Shown one piece after another: positions 1 to 8,844 of a stretch of 64,000 nt of DNA. How positions within the stretch are numbered: the first letter of the stretch is position 1; each line of letters opens with the position of its first letter. Source of the DNA: Sansalvadorimonas sp965221135. GTDB lineage: Bacteria; Pseudomonadota; Gammaproteobacteria; Pseudomonadales; Endozoicomonadaceae. The stretch lies in the NCBI GenBank assembly GCA_965221135.1, contig CBDCRZ010000118.1, positions 62,001-126,000 of the forward strand. Direction: 5' to 3'. The notes beneath the pieces are model-generated. The model was given only the letters and a program-made list of their open reading frames with translations, did no database searches and had not been told where the DNA came from. A program made the position numbers and the translations under genes.

Positions 1-1388
1 GTTCCCTGTGTGAATGCGCTTGTGCCTGGTGAGGGCACTGGATCGGGCAAAGCCCTGTTTGCAGTCTTCGACGGGGCAGACAAAAGGGTGCTCCCCTGTG
101 TGAGCGCGCAGATGCCTGGTGAGGGCACCGGATTGGGTAAAGCCCTGTTTGCAGCCTTCGACGGGGCAGACAAAAGGGCGCTCCCCTGTATGGATGCGCA
201 GATGCCTGGTGAGGTGACTGGATTGGGTAAAGCCCTGTTTGCAGCCTTCGACGGGGCAGGCAAAAGGGCGCTCCCCTGTGTGAGTGCGCAGGTGCCTGGT
301 GAGGTGACTGGAATGGGCAAAGCCCTGTTTGCAGCCTTCGACGGGGCAGACAAAAGGGCGCTCCCCTGTGTGAGTGCGCTTGTGGATGGTGAGGGCACCG
401 GATTGGGCAAAGCCCTGTTTGCAGCTTTCGACGGGGCAGACAAAAGGGCGCTCCCCTGTGTGGATGCGCTTGTGGATGGTGAGATCACTGGATCGGGTAA
501 AGCCCTTGTTACAGCCTTCGACGGGGCAGACAAAAGGGCGCTCCCCTGTGTGAGTGCGCTTGTGGGTGGTGAGGTTACTAGATTGGGTAAAGCCCTGTTT
601 GCAGCCTTCGACGGGGCAGACAAAAGGGCGCTCCCCTGTGTGAGTGCGCTTGTGGGTGGTGAGGTTACTAGATTGGGTAAAGCCCTGTTTGCAGCCTTCG
701 ACGGGGCAGACAAAAGGGCGCTCCCCTGTGTGAGTGTGTTTTTTTCCAGGACGGTGAGTGTGTACGTATCAGGAGTGCCTGTCGGGAGAAGCACCGTGTC
801 AGATTGAACCTCAATGCTGTCACAGGGGGCGGTATCTTCTCCCACAGAGCTGTCTCCGAAATCCTCAGAGGGGGGGTGCGTTACCTGTAGTTTATGGTCG
901 TGCTGTCTTATCCAGCTATTTGAATGCGGATATTCAGGAGGAAACAGATCAGCACCAGGGTGAGACGAGCAGTCAATGTCAGGGTGGGAGTTTTCCCCGA
1001 ATTCGTCAGAAAACACATGGCAAACTCCCGATTCATCTTCAATACGTGTCAAGGTATTCGCTTCAATGTCAAGAGGTAATACCTGCGGTGCGTGTGCAAG
1101 TGTGAGCTGTGTGTTTTGTCCCTTTCCCTGGCAATGCACACTGTGTTGATCGCCAGCCCTCGCCACTGAACAGGATGTTGTTCCATGGGGGTGGATTTGC
1201 GTACCTTTGGTGCTCGGAATAGTGACACCGCCTGTCGAGTCGATATGAATTTGCACCGAGTCAACGGGTTGATCAAGTTTAATAGAAGGTATAGAGATAA
1301 GTTTGTTTTTGCCGGAAAAGGTATTGGAAGAAATCAGGCTGATGGCAATAGAGGTAGTCAAGATACCAATGCGTGCCTTAAAGAACAT
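1..1388 (-). pseudogene. Secreted C2H2 zinc-finger protein A1, frameshifted, runs off window
   Basis: Minus-strand family-A gene starting at ATG 1388 (MFFKARIG) with a signal peptide and the family Cys-domain. Compared with A2-A5, four bases are missing near 754, between the N-terminal domain and the first finger. The signal-peptide frame therefore enters the wrong frame of the array and the fingers (about eight 90-bp units, 1-740) are read only in another frame. The 3' end lies outside the window. The finger frame itself shows no stop, so the lesion looks recent. Confidence 0.85.
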
Positions 1389-1543
1389 ATACCCGCCCCC
1401 AAAAAGAAGGTGAAGAGGATAGACTCAAACGTGGTGATGGCAGTGAATATTCTCACGGCAGATGCTCGGTCTTTAGAGCCCCCCTGCAGGGTTCAATAAA
1501 CAGCCGGTACGCAGCACTGCGAAAAATCGTTAGTAACAATCAG

Positions 1544-1710
1544 TTAGCGGGTCAACCAAAGCTCCTTCCAGCCCTTGGCAATAGTCAACCGGGTTGACTT
1601 TTTTGGTTGACCCTTAGGTTGACCATTTTCGGCATCGTCCACCGCCAGTGAATGCCAGAACAAACGCGAGACTTTCAGCTCTTTGGTCCAGCGCCTCATA
1701 TGGCGACCCA
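1544..1710 (-). pseudogene. Remnant of phage gene adjacent to DUF3489 gene
   Basis: The minus strand encodes a conserved tail with the words SRLFWHSLA, NGQPKGQPKK and KGWKELWLTR before a stop at 1544. The same tail is found at 3651, 6028, 8405 and 10421, where it follows a longer phage-type ORF. Here its 5' part is replaced by a holin fragment on the other strand. It marks the upstream edge of each family-A zinc-finger cassette. The function of the parent gene is unknown. Confidence 0.55.
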
Positions 1711-1878
1711 TTTATGCAGGTGTTTACGGCGCTGATTATGTGTCGATGGATGGGCTGGGCTTCCCCGGACTTAAGTGAAACACTGGCGTTGAAGTTGCTC
1801 GGTATCGTCCAGCTGGGGATGGGTGGCTACATTGCCAGCCGAGGGGTGGAGAAGGTGATGAAGAACATTCATCGCTGA
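1711..1878 (+). pseudogene. 3' remnant of phage holin (3-TM, GTA-holin-like)
   Basis: The plus strand encodes VFTALIMCRWMGWASPD, then GIVQLGMGGYIASRG, ending at TGA 1878. This matches the C-terminal half of the holin at 31333-31726, with the last two membrane segments. The first half is missing. It converges on zinc-finger gene A2 across a shared hairpin. Confidence 0.7.
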
Positions 1879-1895
1879 ATCATTCCCCACCAGAT

Positions 1896-1941
1896 GGGTT
1901 ATCAATAGAAACAAATTTGCAGATGTAGATATTGATAACCC
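1896..1941. terminator. Perfect 12-bp inverted repeat between holin remnant and ZnF A2
   Basis: GGGTTATCAATA and TATTGATAACCC are perfect inverted arms about 22 bases apart, 40 bases downstream of the A2 stop. The structure recurs at the same place after A3, A4 and A5. It is probably a bidirectional transcription stop, although there is no long T run. Confidence 0.5.
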
Positions 1942-1981
1942 TATTGTCACCCCATACAGTCCGTGTGCTATCAGAGAATGG

Positions 1982-3496
1982 TCACTCAAGAGAACGATGG
2001 GATTTTGTGTTGTTCCCTGTGTGAGTGCGCTTGTGCCTGGTGAGGGTACTGGATCGGGCAAAGCCCTGTTTGCAGCCTTCGACGGGGCAGACAAAAGGGT
2101 GCTCCCCTGTGTGAGCGCGCAGATGCCTGGTGAGGGCACCGGATTGGGCAAAGCCCTGTTTGCAGCCTTCGACGGGGCAGACAAAAGGGAGCTCCCCTGT
2201 GTGAGTACGCTTGTGGGTGGTGAGGTGAGCGGATCGGGTAAAGCCCTGTTTGCAGCCTTCGACGGGGCAGACAAAAGGGCGCTCCCCTGTGTGAGTGCGC
2301 AGATGCCTGGTGAGGTCACTGGATTGGATAAAGCCCTGTTTGCAACCTTCGACGGGGCAGACAAAAGGGCGCTCCCCTGTGTGAGTGCGCTTGTGGGTAG
2401 TGAGGTGACTGGATTGGGTAAAGCTCTGTTTGCAGCCTTCGACGGGGCAGACAAAAGGGCGCTCCCCTGTGTGAATGCGCTTGTGCCTGGTGAGGGCACC
2501 GGATTCGGTAAAGCCCTGTTTGCAGCCTTCGACGGGGCAGACAAAAGGGCGCTCCCCTGTGTGAGTGCGCTTGTGGGTGGTGAGGTGACTGGATTGGGTA
2601 AAGCCCTGTTTGCAGCCTTCGACGGGGCAGACAAAAGGGCGCTCCCCTGTGTGAGTGCGCTTGTGGGCGGTGAGGTTACCGGATTGGGTAAAGCCCTGTT
2701 TGCAGCCTCCGACGGGGCAGACAAAAGGGCGCTCCCCTGTGTGGATGCGCTTGTGGGCGGTGAGGTGAGCGGATCGGGTAAAGCCCTGTTTGCAGCCTTC
2801 GACGGGGCAGACAAAAGGGCGCTCCCCTGCGTGAGTGCGTTTTTTTCCAGGATGGACTCTGAGTGTGTACGTATCAGGAGTGCCTGTCGGGAGAAGCTCC
2901 GTGTCAGATTGAACTTCAATGCTGTCACAGAGGGCGGTATCTTCTCCCACAGAGCTGTCTCCGAACCCCTCAGAGGGGGAAGGCATTACCTGTAGTTTAT
3001 GGTCGTGCTGTCTTATCCAGCTATTTAAATGCGGATATTCAGGAGGAAACAGATCAGCACCAGGGTGAGACGAGCAGTCAATGTCAGGGTGGAAGTCTTC
3101 CCCGGATTCGTCAGAAAACACGTGGCAAACTCCCGATTCATCTTCAATACGTGTCAAGGTATTCGCTTCAATGTCAAGAGGTAATACCTGCGGTGCGTGT
3201 GCAAGTGTGAGTTGTGTGTTTTGTTCCTTTCCCTGGCAATGCACACTGTGTTGATCGCCAGCCCTCGCCACTGAACAGGACGTTGTTCCATAGGGGTGGA
3301 TTTGCGTACCTTTGGTGCTCGGAATAGTGACACCGCCTGTCGAGTCGATATGAATTTGCACCGAGTCAACGGGTTGGTCAGGTTTAATAGAAGGTATGGG
3401 GATAAGTTTGTTTTTGCCGGAAAAGGTATTGGGAGAAATCAGGCTGATGGCAATAATAGAGGTAGTCAAGATACCAATGCGTGCCTTAAAGAACAT
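1982..3496 (-). CDS. Secreted C2H2 zinc-finger protein A2 (9 fingers)
   Basis: The protein is 504 aa. Residues 1-27 are a signal peptide (basic MFFKAR, then a hydrophobic stretch). Residues about 28-215 are a conserved domain with four well-spaced Cys (TTSCS, HCQG, GVCHV, IDCSS) and an acidic tail. Then come nine fingers of the form C-x4-C-x12-H-x3-H joined by TGERPF, the canonical Kruppel-type linker. Helix codes at positions -1,2,3,6 from finger 1 to 9 are RAHA, QGNA, QSHT, EGAR, QSHT, QSDR, RAHT, QGAR, RSTR; everything else is nearly invariant. By family knowledge such arrays bind specific DNA. The signal peptide makes an exported, host-directed DNA-binding protein likely, but that is inference. 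The start at 3496 is shared by all family members. Confidence 0.9.
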   Translation of the reverse strand: MFFKARIGILTTSIIAISLISPNTFSGKNKLIPIPSIKPDQPVDSVQIHIDSTGGVTIPSTKGTQIHPYGTTSCSVARAGDQHSVHCQGKEQNTQLTLAHAPQVLPLDIEANTLTRIEDESGVCHVFSDESGEDFHPDIDCSSHPGADLFPPEYPHLNSWIRQHDHKLQVMPSPSEGFGDSSVGEDTALCDSIEVQSDTELLPTGTPDTYTLRVHPGKKRTHAGERPFVCPVEGCKQGFTRSAHLTAHKRIHTGERPFVCPVGGCKQGFTQSGNLTAHKRTHTGERPFVCPVEGCKQGFTQSSHLTTHKRTHTGERPFVCPVEGCKQGFTESGALTRHKRIHTGERPFVCPVEGCKQSFTQSSHLTTHKRTHTGERPFVCPVEGCKQGFIQSSDLTRHLRTHTGERPFVCPVEGCKQGFTRSAHLTTHKRTHTGELPFVCPVEGCKQGFAQSGALTRHLRAHTGEHPFVCPVEGCKQGFARSSTLTRHKRTHTGNNTKSHRSLE

Positions 3497-3650
3497 ATAC
3501 CCGCCCCCAAAAAGAAGGTGAAGAGGATAGACTCAAACGTGATGATGGCAGTGAATATTCTCACGGCAGATGCTCGGTCTTTAGAGACTCCTGCAGGGTT
3601 CAATAAACAGCCGGTACGCAGCACTGCGAAAAATCGTTAGTAACAATCAG

Positions 3651-3821
3651 TTAGCGGGTCAACCAAAGCTCCTTCCAGCCCTTGGCAATAGTCAACCGGG
3701 TTGACTTTTTTGGTTGACTCTCAGGTTGACCATTTTCGGCATCGTCCATCGCCAGTGAATGCCAGAACAAACGTGAGATTTTCAGCTCTTTGGCCCAGCG
3801 ACCCATATGGCGTCCCGTTGT
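3651..3821 (-). pseudogene. Remnant of phage gene adjacent to DUF3489 gene
   Basis: Same tail as at 1544-1710 (AKELKISRLFWHSLA ... KGWKELWLTR), stop at 3651. Its frame is open for 78 codons, but the first residues come from antisense holin sequence. It is the first base of the 2,377-bp tandem duplication unit. Confidence 0.5.
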
Positions 3822-3982
3822 TATGCTGGTGTTTACGGCGCTGATTATGTGTCGATGGATGGGCTTCCCCGGACTTAAGTGAAACACTGGCGTTGAAGTT
3901 GCTCGGTATCGTCCAGCTGGGGATGGGTGGCTACATTGCCAGCCGAGGGGTGGAGAAGGTGATGAAGAACATTCATCGCTGA
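3822..3982 (+). pseudogene. 3' remnant of phage holin, frameshifted
   Basis: Plus-strand fragment VFTALIMCRWMG followed by a 5-bp deletion relative to the copy at 1711-1878, then out-of-frame GGYIASRG. The identical lesion at 6199-6359 shows both were copied together. Confidence 0.65.
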
Positions 3983-3999
3983 ATCATTTCCCACCAGGT

Positions 4000-4051
4000 G
4001 GGTTATCAATATAAACAAATTTGTAGATGTAGATGTAGATATTGATAACCC
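4000..4051. terminator. Inverted repeat downstream of ZnF A3
   Basis: GGGTTATCAATA ... TATTGATAACCC with a loop containing three TAGATG-like units, 41 bases after the A3 stop. Confidence 0.5.
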
Positions 4052-4091
4052 TATTGTCACCCCATAGAGTCCGTGCGCTATCAGAGAATGG

Positions 4092-5873
4092 TCACTCAAG
4101 AGAAGGATGGGATTTTGTGTTGTCCCCTGAGTGGATGCGCTGGTGCCTGGTGAGGGCACCGGATTGGGTAAAGCCCTGTTTGCAGCCTTCGACGGGGCAG
4201 ACAAAAGGGCGCTCCCCTGTGTGAGTGCGCTTGTGGGTGGTGAGGGCACCGGAATGGATAAAGCCCTGTTTGCAGCCTTCGACGGGGCAGACAAAAGGGC
4301 GCTCCCCTGTGTGGATGCGCTTGTGGATGGTGAGGTTACTGGATCGGGTAAAGCCCTGTTTGCAGCCTTCGACGGGGCAGACAAAAGGGCGCTCCCCTGT
4401 GTGAGTGCGCTTGTGGGTGGTGAGGTTACTGGATTGGGTAAAGCCTTTTTTACAGCCTTCGACGGGGCAGACAAAACGGCGCTCCCCTGTGTGAGTGCGC
4501 TTGTGCTTGGTGAGGGCACCGGATTCGGTAAAGCCCTGTTTGCATCCTTCGACGGGGCAGACAAAAGGGCGCTCCCCTGTGTGAATGCGCAGGTGCCTGG
4601 TGAGGGCACCGGATGTGGTAAAGCCCTGTTTGCAGCCTTCGACGGGGCAGACAAAAGGGCGCTCCCCTGTGTGGATGCGCTTGTGGGCGGTGAGGTCACT
4701 GCATTGGATAAAGCCCTTATTACAGCCTTTGACGGGGCAGACAAAAGGGCGCTCCCCTGTGTGAGTGCGCTTGTGGGTGGTGAGGTGACCGGATTGGGTA
4801 AAGCCCTGTTTGCAGCCTTCGACGGGGCAGACAAAAGGGCGCTCCCCTGTGTGAGTGCGTTTGTGGGTGGTGAGGTTACTGGAATGGGTAAAGCCCTGTT
4901 TGCAGCCTTCGACGGGGCAGACAAAAGGGCGCTCCCCTGTGTGGATGCGCTTGTGGGTGGTGAGGTGACCGGATTGGGTAAAGCCCTTTTTGCAGCCTTC
5001 GACGGGGCAGACAAAAGGGCGCTCCCCTGTGTGGATGCGCTTGTGGGTGGTGAGGTCACTGGATTGGGTAAAGCCCTGTTTGCAGCCTTCGACGGGGCAG
5101 ACAAAAGGGCGCTCCCCTGTGTGAGTGCGCTTGTGGGTGGTGAGGTGAGCGGATCGGGTAAAGCCCTGTTTGCAGCCTTCGACGGGGCAGACAAAAGGGC
5201 GCTCCCCTGTGTGAGTGCGTTTTTTTCCAGGACGGACTCTGAGTGTGTACGTATCAGGAGTGCCTGTCGGGAGAAGCTCCGTGTCAGATTGAACCTCAAT
5301 GCTGTCACTGGGGGCGGTATTTTCTCCCACAGAGCTGTCTCCGAAATTTTCAGAGGGGGAAGGCATTACCTGTAGTTTATGGTCGTGCTGTCTTATCCAG
5401 CTATTTAAATGCGGATATTCAGGAGGAAACAGATCAGCACCAGGGTGAGACGAGCAGTCAATGTCAGGGTGGGAGTCTTCCCCGAATTCGTCAGAAAACA
5501 CATGGCAAACTCCCGATGCATCTTCAATACGGGTCAAGGTATTCGCTTCAATGTCAAGAGGTAATACCTGCGGTGCGTGTGCAAGTGTGAGTTGTGTATT
5601 TTGTTCCTTTCCCTGGCAATGCACACTGTGTTGATCGCCAGCCCTCGCCACTGAACAGGACGTTGTTCCATAGGGGTGGATTTGCGTACCTTTGGTGCTC
5701 GGAATAGTGACACCGCCTGTCGAGTCGATATGAATTTGCACCGAGTTAACGGGTTGATCAGGTTTAATAGAAGGTATAGGGATAAGTTTGTTTTTGCCGG
5801 AAAAGGTATTGGGAGAAATCAGGCTGATGGCAATAGAGGTAGTCAAGATACCAATGCGTGCCTTAAAGAACAT
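4092..5873 (-). CDS. Secreted C2H2 zinc-finger protein A3 (12 fingers)
   Basis: 593 aa, family A. It has a signal peptide (MFFKARIGILTTS...), a four-Cys domain, a basic GKKRTH junction and 12 TGERPF-linked fingers, ending SGDNTKSHPSLE. Helix codes (-1,2,3,6): RAHT, QSDT, QGHT, HSNT, QGHT, QSDA, TGAR, EGAK, QSNT, RSNI, HGAT, QGAR. Finger 6 has Cys at helix position 1 and NKGF in place of KQGF. It is paired with A4 by a 2,377-bp duplication: fingers 1-4 and 10-12 have the same codes, fingers 5-9 do not. Monocistronic layout; the leader before the ATG is shared by A1-A5. Confidence 0.9.
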   Translation of the reverse strand: MFFKARIGILTTSIAISLISPNTFSGKNKLIPIPSIKPDQPVNSVQIHIDSTGGVTIPSTKGTQIHPYGTTSCSVARAGDQHSVHCQGKEQNTQLTLAHAPQVLPLDIEANTLTRIEDASGVCHVFSDEFGEDSHPDIDCSSHPGADLFPPEYPHLNSWIRQHDHKLQVMPSPSENFGDSSVGENTAPSDSIEVQSDTELLPTGTPDTYTLRVRPGKKRTHTGERPFVCPVEGCKQGFTRSAHLTTHKRTHTGERPFVCPVEGCKQGFTQSSDLTTHKRIHTGERPFVCPVEGCKKGFTQSGHLTTHKRIHTGERPFVCPVEGCKQGFTHSSNLTTHKRTHTGERPFVCPVEGCKQGFTQSGHLTTHKRTHTGERPFVCPVKGCNKGFIQCSDLTAHKRIHTGERPFVCPVEGCKQGFTTSGALTRHLRIHTGERPFVCPVEGCKQGFTESGALTKHKRTHTGERRFVCPVEGCKKGFTQSSNLTTHKRTHTGERPFVCPVEGCKQGFTRSSNLTIHKRIHTGERPFVCPVEGCKQGFIHSGALTTHKRTHTGERPFVCPVEGCKQGFTQSGALTRHQRIHSGDNTKSHPSLE

Positions 5874-6027
5874 ATATCCGCCCCCAAAAAGAAGGTGAAG
5901 AGGATAGACTCAAACGTGATGATGGCAGTGAATATTCTCACGGCAGATGCTCGGTCTTTAGGGATCCCTGCAGGGTTCAATAAACAGCCGGTATGCAGCA
6001 CTGCGAAAAATCGTTAGTAACAATCAG

Positions 6028-6198
6028 TTAGCGGGTCAACCAAAGCTCCTTCCAGCCCTTGGCAATAGTCAACCGGGTTGACTTTTTTGGTTGACTCTCA
6101 GGTTGACCATTTTCGGCATCGTCCATCGCCAGTGAATGCCAGAACAAACGTGAGATTTTCAGCTCTTTGGCCCAGCGACCCATATGGCGTCCCGTTGT
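6028..6198 (-). pseudogene. Remnant of phage gene adjacent to DUF3489 gene
   Basis: Second copy of the 3651-3821 remnant, with the same 78-codon frame. It marks the start of duplication unit 2. Confidence 0.5.
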
Positions 6199-6359
6199 TA
6201 TGCTGGTGTTTACGGCGCTGATTATGTGTCGATGGATGGGCTTCCCCGGACTTAAGTGAAACACTGGCGTTGAAGTTGCTCGGTATCGTCCAGCTGGGGA
6301 TGGGTGGCTACATTGCCAGCCGAGGGGTGGAGAAGGTGATGAAGAACATTCATCGCTGA
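6199..6359 (+). pseudogene. 3' remnant of phage holin, frameshifted
   Basis: Copy of 3822-3982 with the same 5-bp deletion after CGATGGATGGGC. Confidence 0.65.
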
Positions 6360-6376
6360 ATCATTTCCCACCAGGT

Positions 6377-6428
6377 GGGTTATCAATATAAACAAATTTG
6401 TAGATGTAGATGTAGATATTGATAACCC
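6377..6428. terminator. Inverted repeat downstream of ZnF A4
   Basis: Same perfect 12-bp arms as after A2 and A3, with the TAGATG repeat in the loop. Confidence 0.5.
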
Positions 6429-6468
6429 TATTGTCACCCCATACAGTCCGTGCGCTATCAGAGAATGG

Positions 6469-8250
6469 TCACTCAAGAGAAGGATGGGATTTTGTGTTGT
6501 CCCCTGAGTGGATGCGCTGGTGCCTGGTGAGGGCACCGGATTGGGTAAAGCCCTGTTTGCAGCCTTCGACGGGGCAGACAAAAGGGCGCTCCCCTGTGTG
6601 AGTGCGCTTGTGGGTGGTGAGGGCACCGGAATGGATAAAGCCCTGTTTGCAGCCTTCGACGGGGCAGACAAAAGGGCGCTCCCCTGTGTGGATGCGCTTG
6701 TGGATGGTGAGGTTACTGGATCGGGTAAAGCCCTGTTTGCAGCCTTCGACGGGGCAGACAAAAGGGCGCTCCCCTGTGTGGATGCGCTTGTGGGTGGTGA
6801 GGTTACTGGAATGGGTAAAGCCCTGTTTGCAGCTTTCGACGGGGCAGACAAAAGGGCGCTCCCCTGTGTGGATGCGCTTGTGTTTGGTGAGGGAACCGGA
6901 TTGGGCAAAGCTCTGTTTGCAGCCTTCGACGGGGCAGACAAAAGGGCGCTCCCCTGTGTGAATGCGCTTGTGCCTGGTGAGGGCACCGGATTCGGTAAAG
7001 CCCTGTTTGCAGCCTTCGACGGGGCAGACAAAAGGGCGCTCCCCTGTGTGGATGCGCTTGTGGATGGTGAGGACACCGGATTGGGTAAAGCCCTGTTTGC
7101 AGCCTTCGACGGGGCAGACAAAAGGGCGCTCCCCTGTGTGGATGCGATTGTGGATGGAGAGGTCACTGGATCGGGTAAAGCCCTGTTTGCAGCTTTCGAC
7201 GGGGCAGACAAAAGGGCGCTCCCCTGTGTGGATGCGTTTGTGGGTGGTGAGGTTACTGGAATGGGTAAAGCCCTGTTTGCAGCCTTCGACGGGGCAGACA
7301 AAAGGGCGCTCCCCTGTGTGGATGCGCTTGTGGGTGGTGAGGTGACCGGATTGGGTAAAGCCCTTTTTGCAGCCTTCGACGGGGCAGACAAAAGGGCGCT
7401 CCCCTGTGTGGATGCGCTTGTGGGTGGTGAGGTCACTGGATTGGGTAAAGCCCTGTTTGCAGCCTTCGACGAGGCAGACAAAAGGGCGCTCCCCTGTGTG
7501 GATGCGCTTGTGGGTGGTGAGGTGAGCGGATCGGGTAAAGCCCTGTTTGCAGCCTTCGACGGGGCAGACAAAAGGGCGCGCCCCTGTGTGAGTGCGTTTT
7601 TTTCCAGGACGGACTCTGAGTGTGTACGTATCAGGAGTGCCTGTCGGGAGAAGCACCGTGTCAGATTGAACCTCAATGCTGTCACAGGGGGCGGTATCTT
7701 CTCCCACAGAGCTGTCTCCGAAACCCTCAGAGGGGGAAGTCATTACCTGTAGTTTATGGCCGTGCTGTCTTATCCAGCTATTTAAATACGGATATTCAGG
7801 AGGAAACAGATCAGCACCAGGGTGAGACGAGCAGTCAATGTCAGGGTGGGAGTCTTCCCCGGATTCCTCAGAAAACACGTGGCAAACTCCCGATTCATCT
7901 TCAATACGTGTCAAGGTATTCGCTTCAATGTCAAGAGGTAATACCTGCGGTGCGTGTGCAAGTGTGAGTTGTGTGTTTTGTTCCTTTCCCTGGCAATGCA
8001 CACGGTGTTGATCGCCAGCCCTCGCCACTGCACAGGACGTTGTTCCATGGGGGTGGATTTGCGTACCTTTGGTGCTCGGAATAGTGACACCGCCTGTCGA
8101 GTTGATATGAATTTGCACCGGGTCAACGGGTTGATCAGGTTTAATAGAAGGTATAGGGATAAGTTTGTTTTTGCCGGAAAAGGTATTGGGAGAAATCAGG
8201 CTGATGGCAATAGAGGTAGTCAAGATACCAATGTGTGCCTTAAAGAACAT
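6469..8250 (-). CDS. Secreted C2H2 zinc-finger protein A4 (12 fingers)
   Basis: 593 aa, same layout as A3: signal peptide, four-Cys domain, 12 fingers. Helix codes: RAHT, QSDT, QGHT, HSNT, RSDI, QGVI, EGAR, QGSK, HSNT, RSNI, HGAT, QGAR. Fingers 5-9 differ from A3 while the outer fingers match, so the central recognition block has been changed after or during duplication without any change in finger number. The second finger reads VCLVEG (Pro to Leu) but keeps both Cys. The conserved start MFFKAHIG is used. Confidence 0.9.
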   Translation of the reverse strand: MFFKAHIGILTTSIAISLISPNTFSGKNKLIPIPSIKPDQPVDPVQIHINSTGGVTIPSTKGTQIHPHGTTSCAVARAGDQHRVHCQGKEQNTQLTLAHAPQVLPLDIEANTLTRIEDESGVCHVFSEESGEDSHPDIDCSSHPGADLFPPEYPYLNSWIRQHGHKLQVMTSPSEGFGDSSVGEDTAPCDSIEVQSDTVLLPTGTPDTYTLRVRPGKKRTHTGARPFVCPVEGCKQGFTRSAHLTTHKRIHTGERPFVCLVEGCKQGFTQSSDLTTHKRIHTGERPFVCPVEGCKKGFTQSGHLTTHKRIHTGERPFVCPVEGCKQGFTHSSNLTTHKRIHTGERPFVCPVESCKQGFTRSSDLSIHNRIHTGERPFVCPVEGCKQGFTQSGVLTIHKRIHTGERPFVCPVEGCKQGFTESGALTRHKRIHTGERPFVCPVEGCKQSFAQSGSLTKHKRIHTGERPFVCPVESCKQGFTHSSNLTTHKRIHTGERPFVCPVEGCKQGFTRSSNLTIHKRIHTGERPFVCPVEGCKQGFIHSGALTTHKRTHTGERPFVCPVEGCKQGFTQSGALTRHQRIHSGDNTKSHPSLE

Positions 8251-8404
8251 ATACCCGCCCCCAAAAAGAAGGTGAAGAGGATAGACTCAAACGTGATGAT
8301 GGCAGTGAATATTCTCACGGCAGATGCTCGGTCGTTAGGGATCTCTGCAGGATTCAATAAACAGCCGGTACGCAGCACTGCGAATAATCGTTAGTAACAA
8401 TCAG

Positions 8405-8561
8405 TTAGCGGGTCAACCAAAGCGCCTTCCAGGCCTTGGCAATAGTCAACCGGGTTGACTTTTTTGGTTGACTCTCAGGTTGACCATTTTCGGCATCGTC
8501 CACCGGCAGTGAATGGCAGAACAAACGCGAGACTTTCAGCTCTTTGGCCCAGCGCCCCATG
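8405..8561 (-). pseudogene. Remnant of phage gene adjacent to DUF3489 gene
   Basis: Same tail region as at 1544, 3651 and 6028, stop at 8405, slightly diverged. It lies between A4 and the next holin remnant. Confidence 0.45.
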
Positions 8562-8741
8562 TGGCGACCCATTGTTATGCTGGTGTTTACGGCGCTGATT
8601 ATGTGTCGATGGATGGGCTGGGCTTCCCCGGACTTAAGTGAAACACTGGCGTTGAAGTTGCTCGATATCGTCCATCCGGGGATGGGTGGCTACATTGCCA
8701 GCCGAGGGGTGGAGAAGGTGATGAAGAACATTCATCACTGA
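8562..8741 (+). pseudogene. 3' remnant of phage holin
   Basis: Open frame WRPIVMLVFTALIMC ... GGYIASRGVEKVMKNIHH ending at TGA 8741. It keeps the RP(I/L)VML segment of the full holin but lacks the first 60 or so codons. Convergent with ZnF A5. Confidence 0.7.
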
Positions 8742-8758
8742 ATCATTTCCCACCAGAT

Positions 8759-8804
8759 GGGTTATCAATATAAACAAATTTGTAGATGTAGATATTGATA
8801 ACCC
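8759..8804. terminator. Inverted repeat downstream of ZnF A5
   Basis: Perfect arms GGGTTATCAATA / TATTGATAACCC, 41 bases past the A5 stop. Confidence 0.5.
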
Positions 8805-8844
8805 TATTGTCACCCCATACAGTCCGTGCGCTATCAGAGAATGG

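Larger units (their letters stand above)
3651..8404. repeat. 2,377-bp tandem duplication carrying ZnF genes A3 and A4
   Basis: Unit 1 is 3651-6027 and unit 2 is 6028-8404. Every landmark is offset by 2,377: remnant stop (3651/6028), ZnF stop (4092/6469) and ZnF start (5873/8250). Both holin remnants share the same 5-bp deletion. Despite this, five central fingers differ between the two copies. The duplication is recent or kept similar by gene conversion. Confidence 0.9.

Noticed and set aside
1049..1276. Small minus-strand ORF (MINPLTRCKFIS...) and its copies at 3154, 7911 and 9927
   Set aside because: Alternative frame within the ZnF N-terminal domain, without start signals.
2863..3210. Recurring 115-codon plus-strand ORF (MCTYQECLSGEAP...) opposite every family-A N-terminal domain
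   Set aside because: It is the antisense shadow of the conserved ZnF N-domain; no ribosome site, and its conservation follows from the sense gene.
4092..5230. CRISPR-like look of regular 90-bp repeats
   Set aside because: Units are coding, contiguous and vary at fixed codon positions; there are no spacers and no cas genes.
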